Shown here piece by piece: positions 45,184 to 58,125 of a DNA stretch of 64,000 bases. Each line of letters opens with the position of its first letter. Within the stretch, counting starts at the first letter, position 1. The stretch spans positions 1 to 64,000 of the forward strand of contig NZ_JBMNUX010000009.1 in assembly GCF_050946515.1 (NCBI RefSeq), in the 5' to 3' direction. The translations under genes were made by a program, and so were the position numbers. The notes under the pieces are model-generated. The model was given only the letters and a program-made list of their open reading frames with translations, was not told the DNA's origin and searched no databases. This DNA is from Tractidigestivibacter sp050946515 (lineage in GTDB: Bacteria > Actinomycetota > Coriobacteriia > Coriobacteriales > Atopobiaceae).

Positions 45184-46530
45184 TTACTCAGAATCTTCGT
45201 TGTGAAGCGCAAACACGGCGCCGCCAAGGCGCAGCGTGACGCAGGTTCCCTCTCCTGGCTTTGAAACGATTTCAACGCCGGAGCCTTCGCCAAAGAAGCG
45301 CTCGATGCGGTCGGCTACGTTCTTCAGCGCGATACCCGTTCCGCCCTGACCGGATGATGGCTTTGTGGCAGCCTCAAGCAGCCTGTCTGCCGCCTCCTGC
45401 GTCATTCCAAGACCGTCGTCCGCCACGGCCACCAGCACGTCGTCACCATCGGTTGCCACGTGAATGTCAATGTGCAGCGGACCTTCCTCTCGCATGGCAT
45501 GTCGCACGGAGTTCTCCACGATTGGCTGCACGAGGAATGCCGGCACCATAAGGCTGCTGCACCCCTCCTCGACGTATTCGTGCTCGATGATACGGTCTTC
45601 GCCAAAGCGCGCCTTCTCAATCAGCAGATAGCGACGAGTCTGCTCGAGCTCGCTTGAGAGCGGAATCAGCGATGACTCGGAATTCTCAAGGGAGCGACGG
45701 TAGAAGACGGCAAACTCGCGAAGCAAGTCGCGCGCCTTTGTGGGGTTGGTACGCGTAAGCGATGCGATGGTATTGAGAGTGTTGAAGAGGAAGTGTGGGT
45801 TTATCTGCGCTTGAAGCGCCTTGACTTCGGCACGAGCCGTAAGCTCTGCCTGGCGGTCAAGCTCATAGGAAGAGAGCTGCGTGGAGAGAAGCTCGCCGAG
45901 CCCCTTGGCAATGGCCAGCTGCGTGCGATCGATATCGGTTCCCGATCGGTAATACAGCTTGATGGTTCCAACGGGCTTGTCCTGCACAAGAAGCGGCGTC
46001 ACAATGCCAAAGGCAGTGGCGCCATCCTTTCTTGTGATGCCCGAGCGCTTCACGCTCTGATTGCTCTCGTCCATTGAGACGAACGTCTCCATACGCTTGC
46101 TTTCAAGAACTTCGAGCGTCGTCGGGCTGTTTGGGGAGCCGGCAGGATACGAAACCTCATAGACGCCTTGGTAGGCAAGCACGGTCTTGGTGTCAGTGAC
46201 GGCAATGCCCACTGCGTCCGTTTCGGGCAAGAGAAGGGAGCAGATCTTCTCGGCCGCCTCGGGCGTCAAGCCATTTCGGCAGGTCTTGAGCGTTTCCGAG
46301 GCAATACTGAGGGTGCGCTCCGTTGCCTGAGCCTGCATGTTGTCGGGCACAAGGTTGACGGTCCCGAACGCAACAATCACAAGCGCCAGCCCCGCGCCGG
46401 ACAGAGTTGCCGCCACGATATTACCTGTTACGATGCCCCATGCCAGCAGCATCAAGAGCAGCACGGCAAAGATGCCGAGAATGACGTTCGTACGATTCAG
46501 CACGGGTCTGATTTGCTGCTTGATGCTCAT
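45184..46530 (-). CDS. LytS/BtsS-type sensor histidine kinase
   Basis: A 448-residue kinase with two N-terminal membrane helices, a GAF-like sensor region (ICSLLLPETDAVGIAVTDT), the His-kinase motif QINPHFLFNTLNTIASL with the phosphoacceptor His, and an HATPase domain (QPIVENSVRHA, GTGIALKNVADRI). Canonical LytS has more helices; the short membrane part and GAF region resemble Coriobacterial and Clostridial variants. Its ATG overlaps the upstream glycosyltransferase by 4 bp (ATGA). Confidence 0.92.
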   Translation of the reverse strand: MSIKQQIRPVLNRTNVILGIFAVLLLMLLAWGIVTGNIVAATLSGAGLALVIVAFGTVNLVPDNMQAQATERTLSIASETLKTCRNGLTPEAAEKICSLLLPETDAVGIAVTDTKTVLAYQGVYEVSYPAGSPNSPTTLEVLESKRMETFVSMDESNQSVKRSGITRKDGATAFGIVTPLLVQDKPVGTIKLYYRSGTDIDRTQLAIAKGLGELLSTQLSSYELDRQAELTARAEVKALQAQINPHFLFNTLNTIASLTRTNPTKARDLLREFAVFYRRSLENSESSLIPLSSELEQTRRYLLIEKARFGEDRIIEHEYVEEGCSSLMVPAFLVQPIVENSVRHAMREEGPLHIDIHVATDGDDVLVAVADDGLGMTQEAADRLLEAATKPSSGQGGTGIALKNVADRIERFFGEGSGVEIVSKPGEGTCVTLRLGGAVFALHNEDSE

Positions 46531-47750
46531 GCGTTCGACCTCCTGAGGGCAACGGAGGCAGACTTCAGTATCTCGGACTGCAAATAGCGATCGTCCCAGA
46601 GCCCCGCCGCGACATCCTCCCAGGAAGCCGCAAACGACAAATAACGAGAAGCGTTTGCCTTCGCATAGGCATCGGCTGAGCCAATTCCCCTGGTTAGTAT
46701 CGAGAAGTACTCGCCGTGCTCGTCTGTGGCCAGGAAGCGCCGGAATGCAGTGCTGCGCACGTTGGAGCGAGCCCGACTAGAGAGCCATGGTCCTGGATAG
46801 GGCATCAGCGATTCAGGGGTGACTTGGCGCAGCTCGCGGCGGGTGTTCATAAATTCGAGCTTGCGATATTCATAAAACCAGCGATAGACGTCCTGCATGA
46901 AGATTGAGGGCGTCGGCGCCATCTCCTCGGGAGGCTGCATGCGCACGGAGAGCACGTTGTCAAACCAGACGTCAAGCCCGTGGTAGCGCAGATTGAGAAG
47001 ATAGTCGAGGTCTTCTCCGCGCGTGATGTAGGGGTCAAACGGCACCTTGGTGAATGCCGCAGCATGAAGCGCGCAGCATCCCCCACAGAGGTAGTTGGAA
47101 CGAACGATGCGCGTCGGCGCCGTCAGGTAGCGGCGCATCAGGTCGTTAAAACTTTCATGCTTGGTCCAGTGACGCTCGCTCCACGACGTGTCGACCTTCG
47201 CATAAGGAGAGCCGTCTGGACGTACGTAATAGCCGCTCTTTGCGAGAATGCGCAGGTCCTGGCGCGTGTAGGCCCCAAGACCATATATTGCGTCAATAAG
47301 AAAATCCGGAGAAAGGGCAACCTCATCGTCGTCCATAAAGACGATGGAGTCATGCCCGAATATGCAGGCAAGCGCAAGACCCATATTGCGGATGGCGCCA
47401 TAGCCACGCATAGACGTGGTGTCTCCGCCCCCCTTGCCAGAAATCCGCGCAATCTGTCGAACGACGCACTCGCCCTCAAGGCTGCCGATTGCCATTGCAT
47501 TGAGTGCTGGATGCGAGCGACAAATGCTGTTTACGCGCGCCCGCGCAGAATCCTCGCAAGAGTGGGGAGCAACGACAAGCACGATGACACGCAGCACGCC
47601 ACGAACATTCTCAAGCGAGCTCAGACAATTCTCGAGCTCTGGAAGGGGCTTGGTGACCGGCGTTGCATAGTCGTACGCCCCCGGCGCGCGAGGGTCCTTT
47701 TTGTCTGCCCCGTCGGTCCAATACGAGGGAATTACGATGACTGGGTTCAT
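46527..47750 (-). CDS. Putative GT-A-fold glycosyltransferase
   Basis: A 407-residue soluble protein: N-terminal VIVIPSYW start, then a nucleotide-sugar binding layout with MRGYGAIRNMGLALA, the acidic metal motif IVFMDDDEVALSP and a later GEDLDYLL, characteristic of GT2/GT-A glycosyltransferases. No membrane helix, so it is cytoplasmic. It is first in an operon with LytS/LytR and a phosphoesterase, with a 4-bp overlap to the kinase. A glycosyltransferase translationally coupled to a kinase is unusual. The acceptor is unknown. Confidence 0.78.
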   Translation of the reverse strand: MNPVIVIPSYWTDGADKKDPRAPGAYDYATPVTKPLPELENCLSSLENVRGVLRVIVLVVAPHSCEDSARARVNSICRSHPALNAMAIGSLEGECVVRQIARISGKGGGDTTSMRGYGAIRNMGLALACIFGHDSIVFMDDDEVALSPDFLIDAIYGLGAYTRQDLRILAKSGYYVRPDGSPYAKVDTSWSERHWTKHESFNDLMRRYLTAPTRIVRSNYLCGGCCALHAAAFTKVPFDPYITRGEDLDYLLNLRYHGLDVWFDNVLSVRMQPPEEMAPTPSIFMQDVYRWFYEYRKLEFMNTRRELRQVTPESLMPYPGPWLSSRARSNVRSTAFRRFLATDEHGEYFSILTRGIGSADAYAKANASRYLSFAASWEDVAAGLWDDRYLQSEILKSASVALRRSNA

Positions 47751-48064
47751 TGGTGCACCAATCGCCTAGCGCCTGCAAATGGGGAGAGTCAAACAGAGAA
47801 TCGGCGACTTGCAGGAAAAGCGCAAATTGCTGGCAGACACGATGACCTCCCAATACCCACGCACCAATGTGCGGCCCTCAATCTCAATACATACTAACTC
47901 ACTAGGGGCAAGGTTCTGTGGCATTGGATATGTCGGTTCGAAGAGTTGGGCATTCTGTCGATAAGGCAACCCCCAGCAGCGACCCCACTAATAAAACGTT
48001 GCACTTTCCCGGATGTTGAAGCCCACTGGTCAGTTGAGCATATGGAGCCTAGAATCGGGCGTCA
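47751..48064. other. Gene-poor intergenic region
   Basis: A 314-bp stretch between the glycosyltransferase start and the terminator of the pyruvate oxidoreductase gene. Short frames exist on both strands (61-67 codons), but none has a convincing ribosome site or protein-like composition. It probably contains the promoter for the glycosyltransferase operon. Confidence 0.4.
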
Positions 48065-48096
48065 GAAAAAGGGCCCCGACCAAAGTCGGAGCCCTT
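48065..48096 (-). terminator. Terminator of the pyruvate oxidoreductase gene
   Basis: On the minus strand AAGGGCTCCGAC pairs with GTCGGGGCCCTT (one G-U-type mismatch) around TTTG and is followed by a T run. It lies about 30 bp after the stop. Confidence 0.8.
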
Positions 48097-48123
48097 CTGT
48101 AGTGCTACCTGTGCAGCAGAAGC

Positions 48124-51660
<3,537 letters not shown>

Positions 51661-51922
51661 ATCCTCTCCTTCTTAGCGATGCGGTTCACCAATAGAACCG
51701 GTAATGCCGAGAACTTGCATCCCCAAGACTAGCCTTGGGGACCAAACGATGGATACGCGCCTTGCGCATACCCAATCGAAGTCATAATACCGCAACTGCC
51801 TTCTTTCAAAACAATTGCATGCGCCATTCTCTGGCTAGAAAGTAAGCGAAAATACCCCCTTCTAGCTAGGGTTTATTGGAATCGTTCCCAGACAAGGATC
51901 CCCACTCGATGACTCTCGCCGC

Positions 51923-52639
51923 CTACCTGCGATGACGCTTGTCGACCGAGTCAAGAAGCTTTTGGTAGCCCTGGGCGAAGCGCTCTCCAAGCTGCCCGCC
52001 CGCGTCGCTCGCACACACGACTCCGTGCTCGTCGGAAACGAGAAACGCTTCATCAAAATCGATAGCACCCGTAAGAGCCCGGCTCACCAGCTCCCCGTCA
52101 TATTCAACGGAAAGGCCGACCGTCGAGGCAAGGTCGCTGATGAGGCTCGCGGCACCAGAGACATTCGCGTCTCGGTCGATGCCCATCACCAGATGATTAT
52201 CGCGAGAAACACAAAGCGTCTCGGGAGCAACGCCCGTCTTTCTCGCCTCCGAGAGCGCATCCTGCGCACGAGCAGCCAAAACGGCAAGCGTTGGCTGCTC
52301 AATCGGCTCATAAGGACCCACCGTCATGACTGCTTGGCCCTTGTCGTCCAGAACAATCATGAGGACCCCGTCGGGATTCTCGGCCGCACCGTCAAAGAGC
52401 GTCCACTCAATATGCTGCTTCGCCCAGCCGATGAGCTGCGACGTCACGGGACGACCCATCACTGTTCTCCGAGAAAGCGCGCGTAGGTGGCGGTTTTCAA
52501 GGGGAAGCGTCTTCGAGGCCAAACGCCAGCGCAACACGAGCTCGGGATTCCCCAGAACAAACTCTTCCTTCTTGCCCGTGTTCTCACCCTTGGCATCCTC
52601 GCCCTCGCTGGGCTTTGCGCCGTTTTCATTCCGGCTCAT
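51923..52639 (-). CDS. Protein of unknown function
   Basis: A 238-residue soluble protein not recognised. The N-terminus is charged and low-complexity; the rest looks globular with LVLRWRLASKTLPLENRHL, IEWTLFDGAAENPDGVLMIV and VLDDKGQAVMTVGPYEPI. No catalytic motif, signal or membrane helix is visible. It is monocistronic between the pyruvate oxidoreductase promoter and a divergent acetyltransferase gene. Confidence 0.65.
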   Translation of the reverse strand: MSRNENGAKPSEGEDAKGENTGKKEEFVLGNPELVLRWRLASKTLPLENRHLRALSRRTVMGRPVTSQLIGWAKQHIEWTLFDGAAENPDGVLMIVLDDKGQAVMTVGPYEPIEQPTLAVLAARAQDALSEARKTGVAPETLCVSRDNHLVMGIDRDANVSGAASLISDLASTVGLSVEYDGELVSRALTGAIDFDEAFLVSDEHGVVCASDAGGQLGERFAQGYQKLLDSVDKRHRR

Positions 52640-52878
52640 GCTCTCCCCTTCCGTGGTTCTTGGGCCAACAATTGTATCCTTCCTCAGTCTGAAAAAATCA
52701 ATTCGCGAACGGTAGGCAAATTGCCGCGAGCGGCTGCGCTCTAAAGCGCGTTCACCTGAGGTTCACATACGATGGCAGACCGGCAAAACGCTTTGAGGCT
52801 AGTGCTACGGTGCCTAGAAGCACGCCCGTCCGTGGCTTATCAGTTCGTACCCGCAAGCAAGCATGAAAGGACAGTTCC

Positions 52879-53490
52879 TTGGCAAGCGCAATCACGTTTC
52901 GCCCGTTCATGACAAGCGATTTCGAACCGCTGGCGCGGCTCTCGCAATCGCTTTGGTATCGCATGGGCACGCCGGAGGTGTGCGCGGCCGCCGCGGCGGC
53001 AGATCTTGCAGGCTACCTTGCCGAAGCAAGCTACCGCATCGTCGCCGAGAAGGACGGAACGCTTGTCGGCGCAACACTTTGCGGCATGTCGGGGAACGAG
53101 CCTTCCGATGCGGCGACATGGCGCAAGCGTCAGAAAAAGCTTCGCGTTGCGACGGGCACCAACCCAGGCGACGGCGGCGTTACCCAAGCTGAGGAGCGCT
53201 TGACCGCCGAGTATTTGGAATCCGGCCGGCCCGAGACCGACGCGGTCATCAAGCTCCTGGCGCTCGATCCTGCCACGCAAGGCCAGGGAGCCGGTGGGCG
53301 CATGCTCGAGATGGATCGCACGTACTTGCGCAGCTTGGGCGCGCGCGGCTATTTCCTGCTAACCGACGACGACTGCGACTACTCGTTCTACGACCATAAG
53401 GGCCTTGCGCGCGCCGCGACGCACGCCCTTGCGACGCGCGGCGGAGCAAACGGTAGGTTCAACGTCTATATCTATTCGGAGCGCTTCTAA
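52879..53490 (+). CDS. GNAT-family N-acetyltransferase
   Basis: A 203-residue acetyltransferase: VIKLLALDPATQGQGAGGRM is the acetyl-CoA-binding motif A (QGQGAG), preceded by a beta strand (RIVAEKDGTLVGATLCGM) and followed by FLLTDDDCDYSFYDHKG. The start is TTG 52879 with AAGGA upstream; no better ATG exists at the N-terminus. It lies 1 bp upstream of the GluQ-type gene, so the two are an operon. Substrate unknown. Confidence 0.83.
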   Translation: MASAITFRPFMTSDFEPLARLSQSLWYRMGTPEVCAAAAAADLAGYLAEASYRIVAEKDGTLVGATLCGMSGNEPSDAATWRKRQKKLRVATGTNPGDGGVTQAEERLTAEYLESGRPETDAVIKLLALDPATQGQGAGGRMLEMDRTYLRSLGARGYFLLTDDDCDYSFYDHKGLARAATHALATRGGANGRFNVYIYSERF

Positions 53491-53491
53491 C

Positions 53492-54523
53492 ATGGCCGGC
53501 ACCCCCACCCCCTCGTTTGGTGCAGGCGACAAGCGCCCCCCGACAGGACGCTTTGCCCCCACCCCGTCCGGACGCATGCACCTAGGCAACGTTTTTTCCG
53601 CCCTTCTCGCCTGGCTCTCTGCCCAGAGCGAAGGGGGCCGCATAGTGTTGCGCATTGAGGACCTCGATCCTCGCGCGCAAAACCCCGCTGCCTCCGACCT
53701 CCTGATGAGCGACCTGGATTGGCTGGGTCTTGGATGGGCCGAGGGTCCGTATTACCAGAGCAAGCGTGGCGAAATCTATTCCGACGCCATCAAGCATCTG
53801 AGCGACCTTGGACTTACGTACCCCTGCTTCTGCACCCGCTCAGAGCTGCATGCGGCTACGGCGCCGCACGCCTCGGACGGAACCTACGTGTATGCAGGCA
53901 CCTGCCGTGGACTTTCAGCGGAAGAGATACGTCGACGCTCTGCCGTGCGACCTCCAGCCACTCGCCTGATGGTGCCAGATGCCGACGACCCGGCAGGGGC
54001 TATCAGCTTCGTCGATCTTGCCTTTGGCGAGCGGCGCGAGGTGCTTGCCAAGGAGTGCGGGGACTTTCTGGTACGCAGAAGCGATGGCGTCGTCGCCTAC
54101 CAGCTTGCCGTGGTTGTGGATGACGCCCTCATGGGCGTGACGCAGGTTGTTCGCGGTCGCGACCTCTTGGGATCGGTTGCTCGGCAGATGTATTTGCAGC
54201 GACTGCTTGGATATCCCTCCCCTACATACGGGCACGTCCCCCTCCTGATGGCGCCAGACGGAAGGCGCCTCTCAAAGCGGGATAGCGACCTTGACCTTGG
54301 CGTCATTCGAGAACGAGGAGTCAGTCCCCAGAGAATAATTGGCATGCTGGCCTCTCTTGTTGGGCTTGCCGAACCAGGAGAGAACGCATCTCCCGACGAA
54401 CTCGTAGAGCGATTCTCATGGAGCAAGATTCGATCTAACCTCGATGACATAGTTGTTGATGATGGGCTGTTGAGAAGAAATGGCCTTTACGGAAGTTTTT
54501 CTGCAGTAAGAGAAAAAGCATAG
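53492..54523 (+). CDS. gluQ: Glutamyl-Q tRNA(Asp) synthetase (GluQRS)
   Basis: GluQRS attaches glutamate to queuosine-34 of tRNA-Asp. The 343-residue protein is a class I catalytic core alone: RFAPTPSGRMHLGN (HIGH-type), the zinc motif CFC...YAGTC, VVRGRDLLGS and RLSKRD (KMSKS-type), with no anticodon-binding domain, which separates it from glutamyl-tRNA synthetase. Length is slightly above the usual ~300. The start at 53492 follows GGAG inside the acetyltransferase end. Confidence 0.88.
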   Translation: MAGTPTPSFGAGDKRPPTGRFAPTPSGRMHLGNVFSALLAWLSAQSEGGRIVLRIEDLDPRAQNPAASDLLMSDLDWLGLGWAEGPYYQSKRGEIYSDAIKHLSDLGLTYPCFCTRSELHAATAPHASDGTYVYAGTCRGLSAEEIRRRSAVRPPATRLMVPDADDPAGAISFVDLAFGERREVLAKECGDFLVRRSDGVVAYQLAVVVDDALMGVTQVVRGRDLLGSVARQMYLQRLLGYPSPTYGHVPLLMAPDGRRLSKRDSDLDLGVIRERGVSPQRIIGMLASLVGLAEPGENASPDELVERFSWSKIRSNLDDIVVDDGLLRRNGLYGSFSAVREKA

Positions 54524-54570
54524 TTGTGACGGACCGACATTGTGGAGTATGATGCTCTGGCATGACGTTC

Positions 54571-54662
54571 GGAGAGCTGACCGAGAGGCCGAAGGTGCTC
54601 GCCTGCTAAGCGAGTATAGGGCGCAAGCTCTATCTGGGGTTCGAATCCCCAGCTCTCCGCCA
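54571..54662 (+). tRNA. tRNA-Ser(GCT)
   Basis: Acceptor GGAGAGC pairs with GCTCTCC; G discriminator and encoded CCA. The anticodon loop CTGCTAA gives GCT; a long variable arm is present. 92 nt, 47 bp after gluQ. Confidence 0.96.
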
Positions 54663-54711
54663 GATTGTTCCGCACTGCCCAGGTTATCCCGCGGCGGTCG
54701 CGTGGAAATGA

Positions 54712-54754
54712 GAGGGGCGAGCTCGGAGTTATCCGATGTTCGCCCCTCATTTTG
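54712..54754 (+). terminator. Terminator after tRNA-Ser(GCT)
   Basis: GAGGGGCGA (54712-54720) pairs with TCGCCCCTC (54740-54748), with an inner TCGGA/TCCGA stem, and is followed by ATTTT. Confidence 0.75.
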
Positions 54755-54875
54755 TCCTGCAGGCATGGACAGGACTGGCCGCGTCAATCCGCTAGCGTCG
54801 CAGAATATGACGAAATCGTGAAGGCAATTTTTCCTTGACTCTTCCGTTCTGATGAGTATTATGGATTGTCGCAAT

Positions 54876-54952
54876 GCGGCGTTACCTCAGCTGGATAGAG
54901 GACCTGACTACGAATCAGGGCGTCATAGGTTCGAATCCTATACGCCGCACCA
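54876..54952 (+). tRNA. tRNA-Arg(ACG)
   Basis: Acceptor GCGGCGT pairs with ACGCCGC; A discriminator and encoded CCA. The anticodon loop CTACGAA gives ACG, whose A34 is the target of TadA (38903). 77 nt. Confidence 0.96.
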
Positions 54953-54962
54953 CGCAAGATCA

Positions 54963-54990
54963 CAGCCTAGACTTATGTCTGGGCTGTTTT
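54963..54990 (+). terminator. Terminator after tRNA-Arg(ACG)
   Basis: CAGCCTAGAC (54963-54972) pairs with GTCTGGGCTG (54977-54986, one G-U) around TTAT, followed by TTTT. Confidence 0.75.
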
Positions 54991-55025
54991 GCTATAAAAC
55001 GGGCTTCTCTCCCTCCCCATCTGCC

Positions 55026-55394
55026 TTACGGACGATAGCTCAAGCCAGACTTTGGCCCTTCAGACTTGTAGGAGTACGAAAGCTCCGCCGCATCGCAGAA
55101 ATCCATAAGATCTGCCAGGCAATAGTCGCCATTTCCGAGAAGCGCTTCAGCCCACGGCAACCCCCAGGTCATCTTATTGTCGCGGTCAAGATGCTTTGCC
55201 ATGAGCTCTGCCGTCTGGCTGGGAAACGTAACGCAGAGAGAATGGCTGGGCTCTTCGTAGGCAAGCTCCGCCGACGGACCCTCCACCTCCTCGCAAACAG
55301 TATGGGAACCGTCGCCCTCATCCCATGCGGTGAGCACCAATACATCATTACCGCCTTCTTCACGACGGATAACCCGACGACTAAGCACTGTCAT
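55026..55394 (-). CDS. Small acidic protein of unknown function
   Basis: A 122-residue acidic protein not recognised. It begins MTVLSRRVIRREEGG and holds LTAWDEGDGSHTVCEE and LLGNGDYCLADLMDFCDAAE. No motif, signal or membrane helix is visible. GGGAGG precedes the ATG. It lies between tRNA-Arg and the divergent patatin gene. Confidence 0.6.
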   Translation of the reverse strand: MTVLSRRVIRREEGGNDVLVLTAWDEGDGSHTVCEEVEGPSAELAYEEPSHSLCVTFPSQTAELMAKHLDRDNKMTWGLPWAEALLGNGDYCLADLMDFCDAAELSYSYKSEGPKSGLSYRP

Positions 55395-55586
55395 GATTGC
55401 GCACCTCCCTGACCGATGATTTTATTCAGCTACAGGATACAGCTCATTGCCCATGGTATAGAACATATGTTCTGTTTTTCCCCAAACGGTTCGGCAAGTC
55501 GGCAAACGGCAGGGCCAGAGACAATTGCCTCGGACCGGAAGCGCGTTACTCTAATGACTGCACGCGACCTTTTGAACGGAGGAGCC

Positions 55587-56552
55587 ATGAGCAAGGTTAA
55601 CGGAGTGGGCGTTGCCTTCTGCGGCGGAGGATTTCGATCGTATGCCGAAGTTGCCGTTATTGAGGACATGGAGAAAAACGACATCAAGGTTGGGGCCACG
55701 GCGGGCACGTCGATGGGCTCAATGGTGGCTGCGCTCGTTGCCTCTGGAGTCTCCGCATCAAAGATCTGTGAGGAGCTCATCAAGCTTGACCGCCAAGTTG
55801 TAGAGGACGGCACCCTCAAGAACCTACGCCTCAAGGTCATCAACATGCTGACCGGCAACGGCATTCTCGATTCGTCAATTCTCGAGAAGTACGCAAGAAA
55901 CGTCCTCGAAGACGTGGGCGTAAAAACGTTCGGGGACCTTGTGATGCCCGCAGCCTTTGTCGCCGTCGACCTTATCTCTGGCGACCTCTGCGTTTTTACG
56001 AATGACCCCGATCTCTTTGGGAACTCCAATGGTGGCTGGGACTGCATTGTCGGCGATGACCTTGACGTTGCAAAATGCGTGGTCGCATCCGCTTCCTATC
56101 CGCTGGTTATCTCGCCCACCACGTATCGCGGTCGCACCTTTATGGATGGCGGGAGCCGCATGAACCTGCCAACCGCGCTCTTTGATCGCTCCTCGGTTGA
56201 TGCCGTCGTAGGCGTGGGAATGATCCGCTCAATGGAGCCTCTTCCGGACGTGACGCCACTCGCCATCGCTCACCGCACGATGAACTGTGGCGCCAATCAG
56301 CTCGATCGGATCTATTCGCAAGTGGCCGACGTTTATGTCAACCTTCCCGTTTCGGGAGAGGACGCCTTCCAGGCGGGAACTGGTCAGCAGGTCATCGCGG
56401 AAGCGCGAGAGATGCTGCGTGAGCACCCCATAGATTGGTCTGTGGCTAAGCCCACGCCACTTGGCGCCGTCCGACGCGCGGCCATCGATGCCTTCTCAAA
56501 GATGCTTCGCCCCGTGCTTGAGGGCGAGGGCCCGAGTGGTCGCTCGTTCTAA
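55587..56552 (+). CDS. Patatin-like phospholipase
   Basis: A 321-residue lipid acyl hydrolase. The oxyanion loop CGGGFR (13-15 Gly), the nucleophile elbow GTSMGS (Ser42) and the dyad aspartate DGG (Asp187) are present. No signal peptide, so it is probably cytoplasmic or membrane-associated. CGGAGGAG lies 3 nt before the ATG at 55587, which overrides the longer frame from 55416. Divergent from the small acidic-protein gene. Confidence 0.88.
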   Translation: MSKVNGVGVAFCGGGFRSYAEVAVIEDMEKNDIKVGATAGTSMGSMVAALVASGVSASKICEELIKLDRQVVEDGTLKNLRLKVINMLTGNGILDSSILEKYARNVLEDVGVKTFGDLVMPAAFVAVDLISGDLCVFTNDPDLFGNSNGGWDCIVGDDLDVAKCVVASASYPLVISPTTYRGRTFMDGGSRMNLPTALFDRSSVDAVVGVGMIRSMEPLPDVTPLAIAHRTMNCGANQLDRIYSQVADVYVNLPVSGEDAFQAGTGQQVIAEAREMLREHPIDWSVAKPTPLGAVRRAAIDAFSKMLRPVLEGEGPSGRSF

Positions 56553-56594
56553 CCAGAGCTTGTGCCGGCATACGGCGACAGCCGGACAAGAAAA

Positions 56595-56626
56595 GCGGGC
56601 GGTCAGCGAAATCGCTGGCCACCCGC
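56595..56626. terminator. Terminator between patatin gene and serS
   Basis: GCGGGCGGTCAGCG (56595-56608) pairs with 56613-56626 with one mismatch and one wobble around a 4-nt loop, between convergent genes. Upstream A4 gives a T run on the serS strand. Confidence 0.65.
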
Positions 56627-56698
56627 GGCAATTGCAAAACCAATCGAAGAAGCTGTAGACGCTGTGCTCCGCTCAAGGAGCTAGCCAGTGAGCCAGTG

Positions 56699-57982
56699 CT
56701 ACTTGATGGGCTTTATGACCTCCATGTCGCGCATGTAGGGGCGAAGAACCTCGGGCACCGTGATGGAGCCATCAGCGTTCTGGTAGTTCTCCATGATGGC
56801 GGCCATGGTTCGACCAACGGCAAGACCGGAGCCGTTGAGTGTGTGCACGAAGCGCGTACCCTTGAACGAGGGGTCCTTGTAGCGGATGTTCGCACGACGG
56901 GCCTGGAAATCCCAGCAGTTGGAGCAGGAAGAGATCTCCTTGTAGTTGTTGTAGCTCGGGAGCCACACCTCGAGGTCGTAGCACTTGGTGGCAGAGAAGC
57001 CGATATCGCCAGTGCACAGCGTTACCACGTGATAGGGCAGCCCGAGCAGCTGCAGGCACCTCTCAGCCTCGGCAACCATGCTCTCGAGCTGGTTCATGGA
57101 GTCCTCGGGGGTGGCAAACTTTACCATCTCGACCTTGTCGAACTCATGAACGCGGATGATGCCTCGCGTGTCACGGCCGGCAGAACCGGCCTCCTCGCGG
57201 AAGCATGGCGTGTAGGCGCAGTACCAAAGCGGCAGCTGCGAGCCATCGAGAATCTCGTCGCGATGGATGTTGGTGAGCATGACCTCGGCCGTGGGAATCA
57301 GGTACATTCCACCGCTGACATGATAGAGGTCTTCGTCAAACTTAGGCAGCTGGCCAGTGCCAAAGAGGCTTTCGTAGTTGGTGATGACAGGCGGCCACCA
57401 CTCCTTGAACCCGGCCTTCACGTGCGTGTCGATAAAGAAGTTGATGAGGGCGCGCTCCATAAGGGCGCCTGCGCCACCAAGCAGATAGAAGCGGGTGCCA
57501 GCAAGTTTGATGCCCCGGTCAAAGTCGATCATTCCCGTCTCGGGACCAAGGTCCCAGTGCGCCTTGGGCTCGAAGTCAAACTTGGTAGGCTCGCCCCACC
57601 TTCGGACCTCGGGGTTGTCGGAATCGTCAACGCCGTAAGGCACGGACTCATGCGGGATGTTAGGTATGGCCGCAACAAGGTCAAAGAGATCCTTCTCAAC
57701 CTTTGTGCGCTTCTCGTTAAGCTCGGAGATGCGCTCCTTGTTGGCAGCGACCTTTGCCTTGGCGGCCTCGGCCTCGTCCTTCTTGCCTTCTTTCATCAGC
57801 TTGCCGATCTGCTTAGATACAGCATTGCGGTCGGCCTGAAGCTTCTCAACCTCAGCAATGACTGAACGACGCTCCTCGTCAAGCTCGAAGAACCTCTCCC
57901 TGTCCCAATGAGCGTTCTGGCGAGATGCGCAGGACTTGTCGACGATGTCCGGGTTCTCGCGTACGAACTTAATGTCGAGCAT
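56699..57982 (-). CDS. serS: Seryl-tRNA synthetase
   Basis: A 427-residue class II synthetase: an N-terminal antiparallel coiled coil that binds the long variable arm of tRNA-Ser (EEVEKLQADRNAVSKQIGKLM region), then motif 2 (CFREEAGSAGRDTRGIIRVHEF) and motif 3 (GSGLAVGRTMAAIMENYQ). AAGGAG lies before the ATG at 57982; the longer frame to 58060 is not supported. Two tRNA-Ser genes lie in the same window. No T-box leader is seen. Confidence 0.96.
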   Translation of the reverse strand: MLDIKFVRENPDIVDKSCASRQNAHWDRERFFELDEERRSVIAEVEKLQADRNAVSKQIGKLMKEGKKDEAEAAKAKVAANKERISELNEKRTKVEKDLFDLVAAIPNIPHESVPYGVDDSDNPEVRRWGEPTKFDFEPKAHWDLGPETGMIDFDRGIKLAGTRFYLLGGAGALMERALINFFIDTHVKAGFKEWWPPVITNYESLFGTGQLPKFDEDLYHVSGGMYLIPTAEVMLTNIHRDEILDGSQLPLWYCAYTPCFREEAGSAGRDTRGIIRVHEFDKVEMVKFATPEDSMNQLESMVAEAERCLQLLGLPYHVVTLCTGDIGFSATKCYDLEVWLPSYNNYKEISSCSNCWDFQARRANIRYKDPSFKGTRFVHTLNGSGLAVGRTMAAIMENYQNADGSITVPEVLRPYMRDMEVIKPIK

Positions 57983-58125
57983 ATGTGCACTCCTTGCGAT
58001 TGTGCGGCAGCCCGTGCCGCCCGAGTTTGTGCTGTGAGCATCGCGATGCCCAGCAGTCACCCAAGTATATACTTGTGCGGAAACGAGTTGGCCCCTTGGG
58101 GGCCGGTCCCCAAGGAGGCTTTCAC

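Noticed and set aside
47766..47969. Small frames of 61-67 codons on both strands between the glycosyltransferase and pyruvate oxidoreductase genes
   Set aside because: No ribosome site, no motif, and the two strands overlap each other.
55416..55586. Longer patatin start at 55416
   Set aside because: The added 57 residues are not protein-like and cross a likely promoter; the ATG at 55587 has a strong ribosome site.
56699..58060. T-box or other riboswitch upstream of serS, and S-box upstream of metA
   Set aside because: The serS leader is too short and shows no T-box sequence; the metA upstream region shows no SAM riboswitch core.
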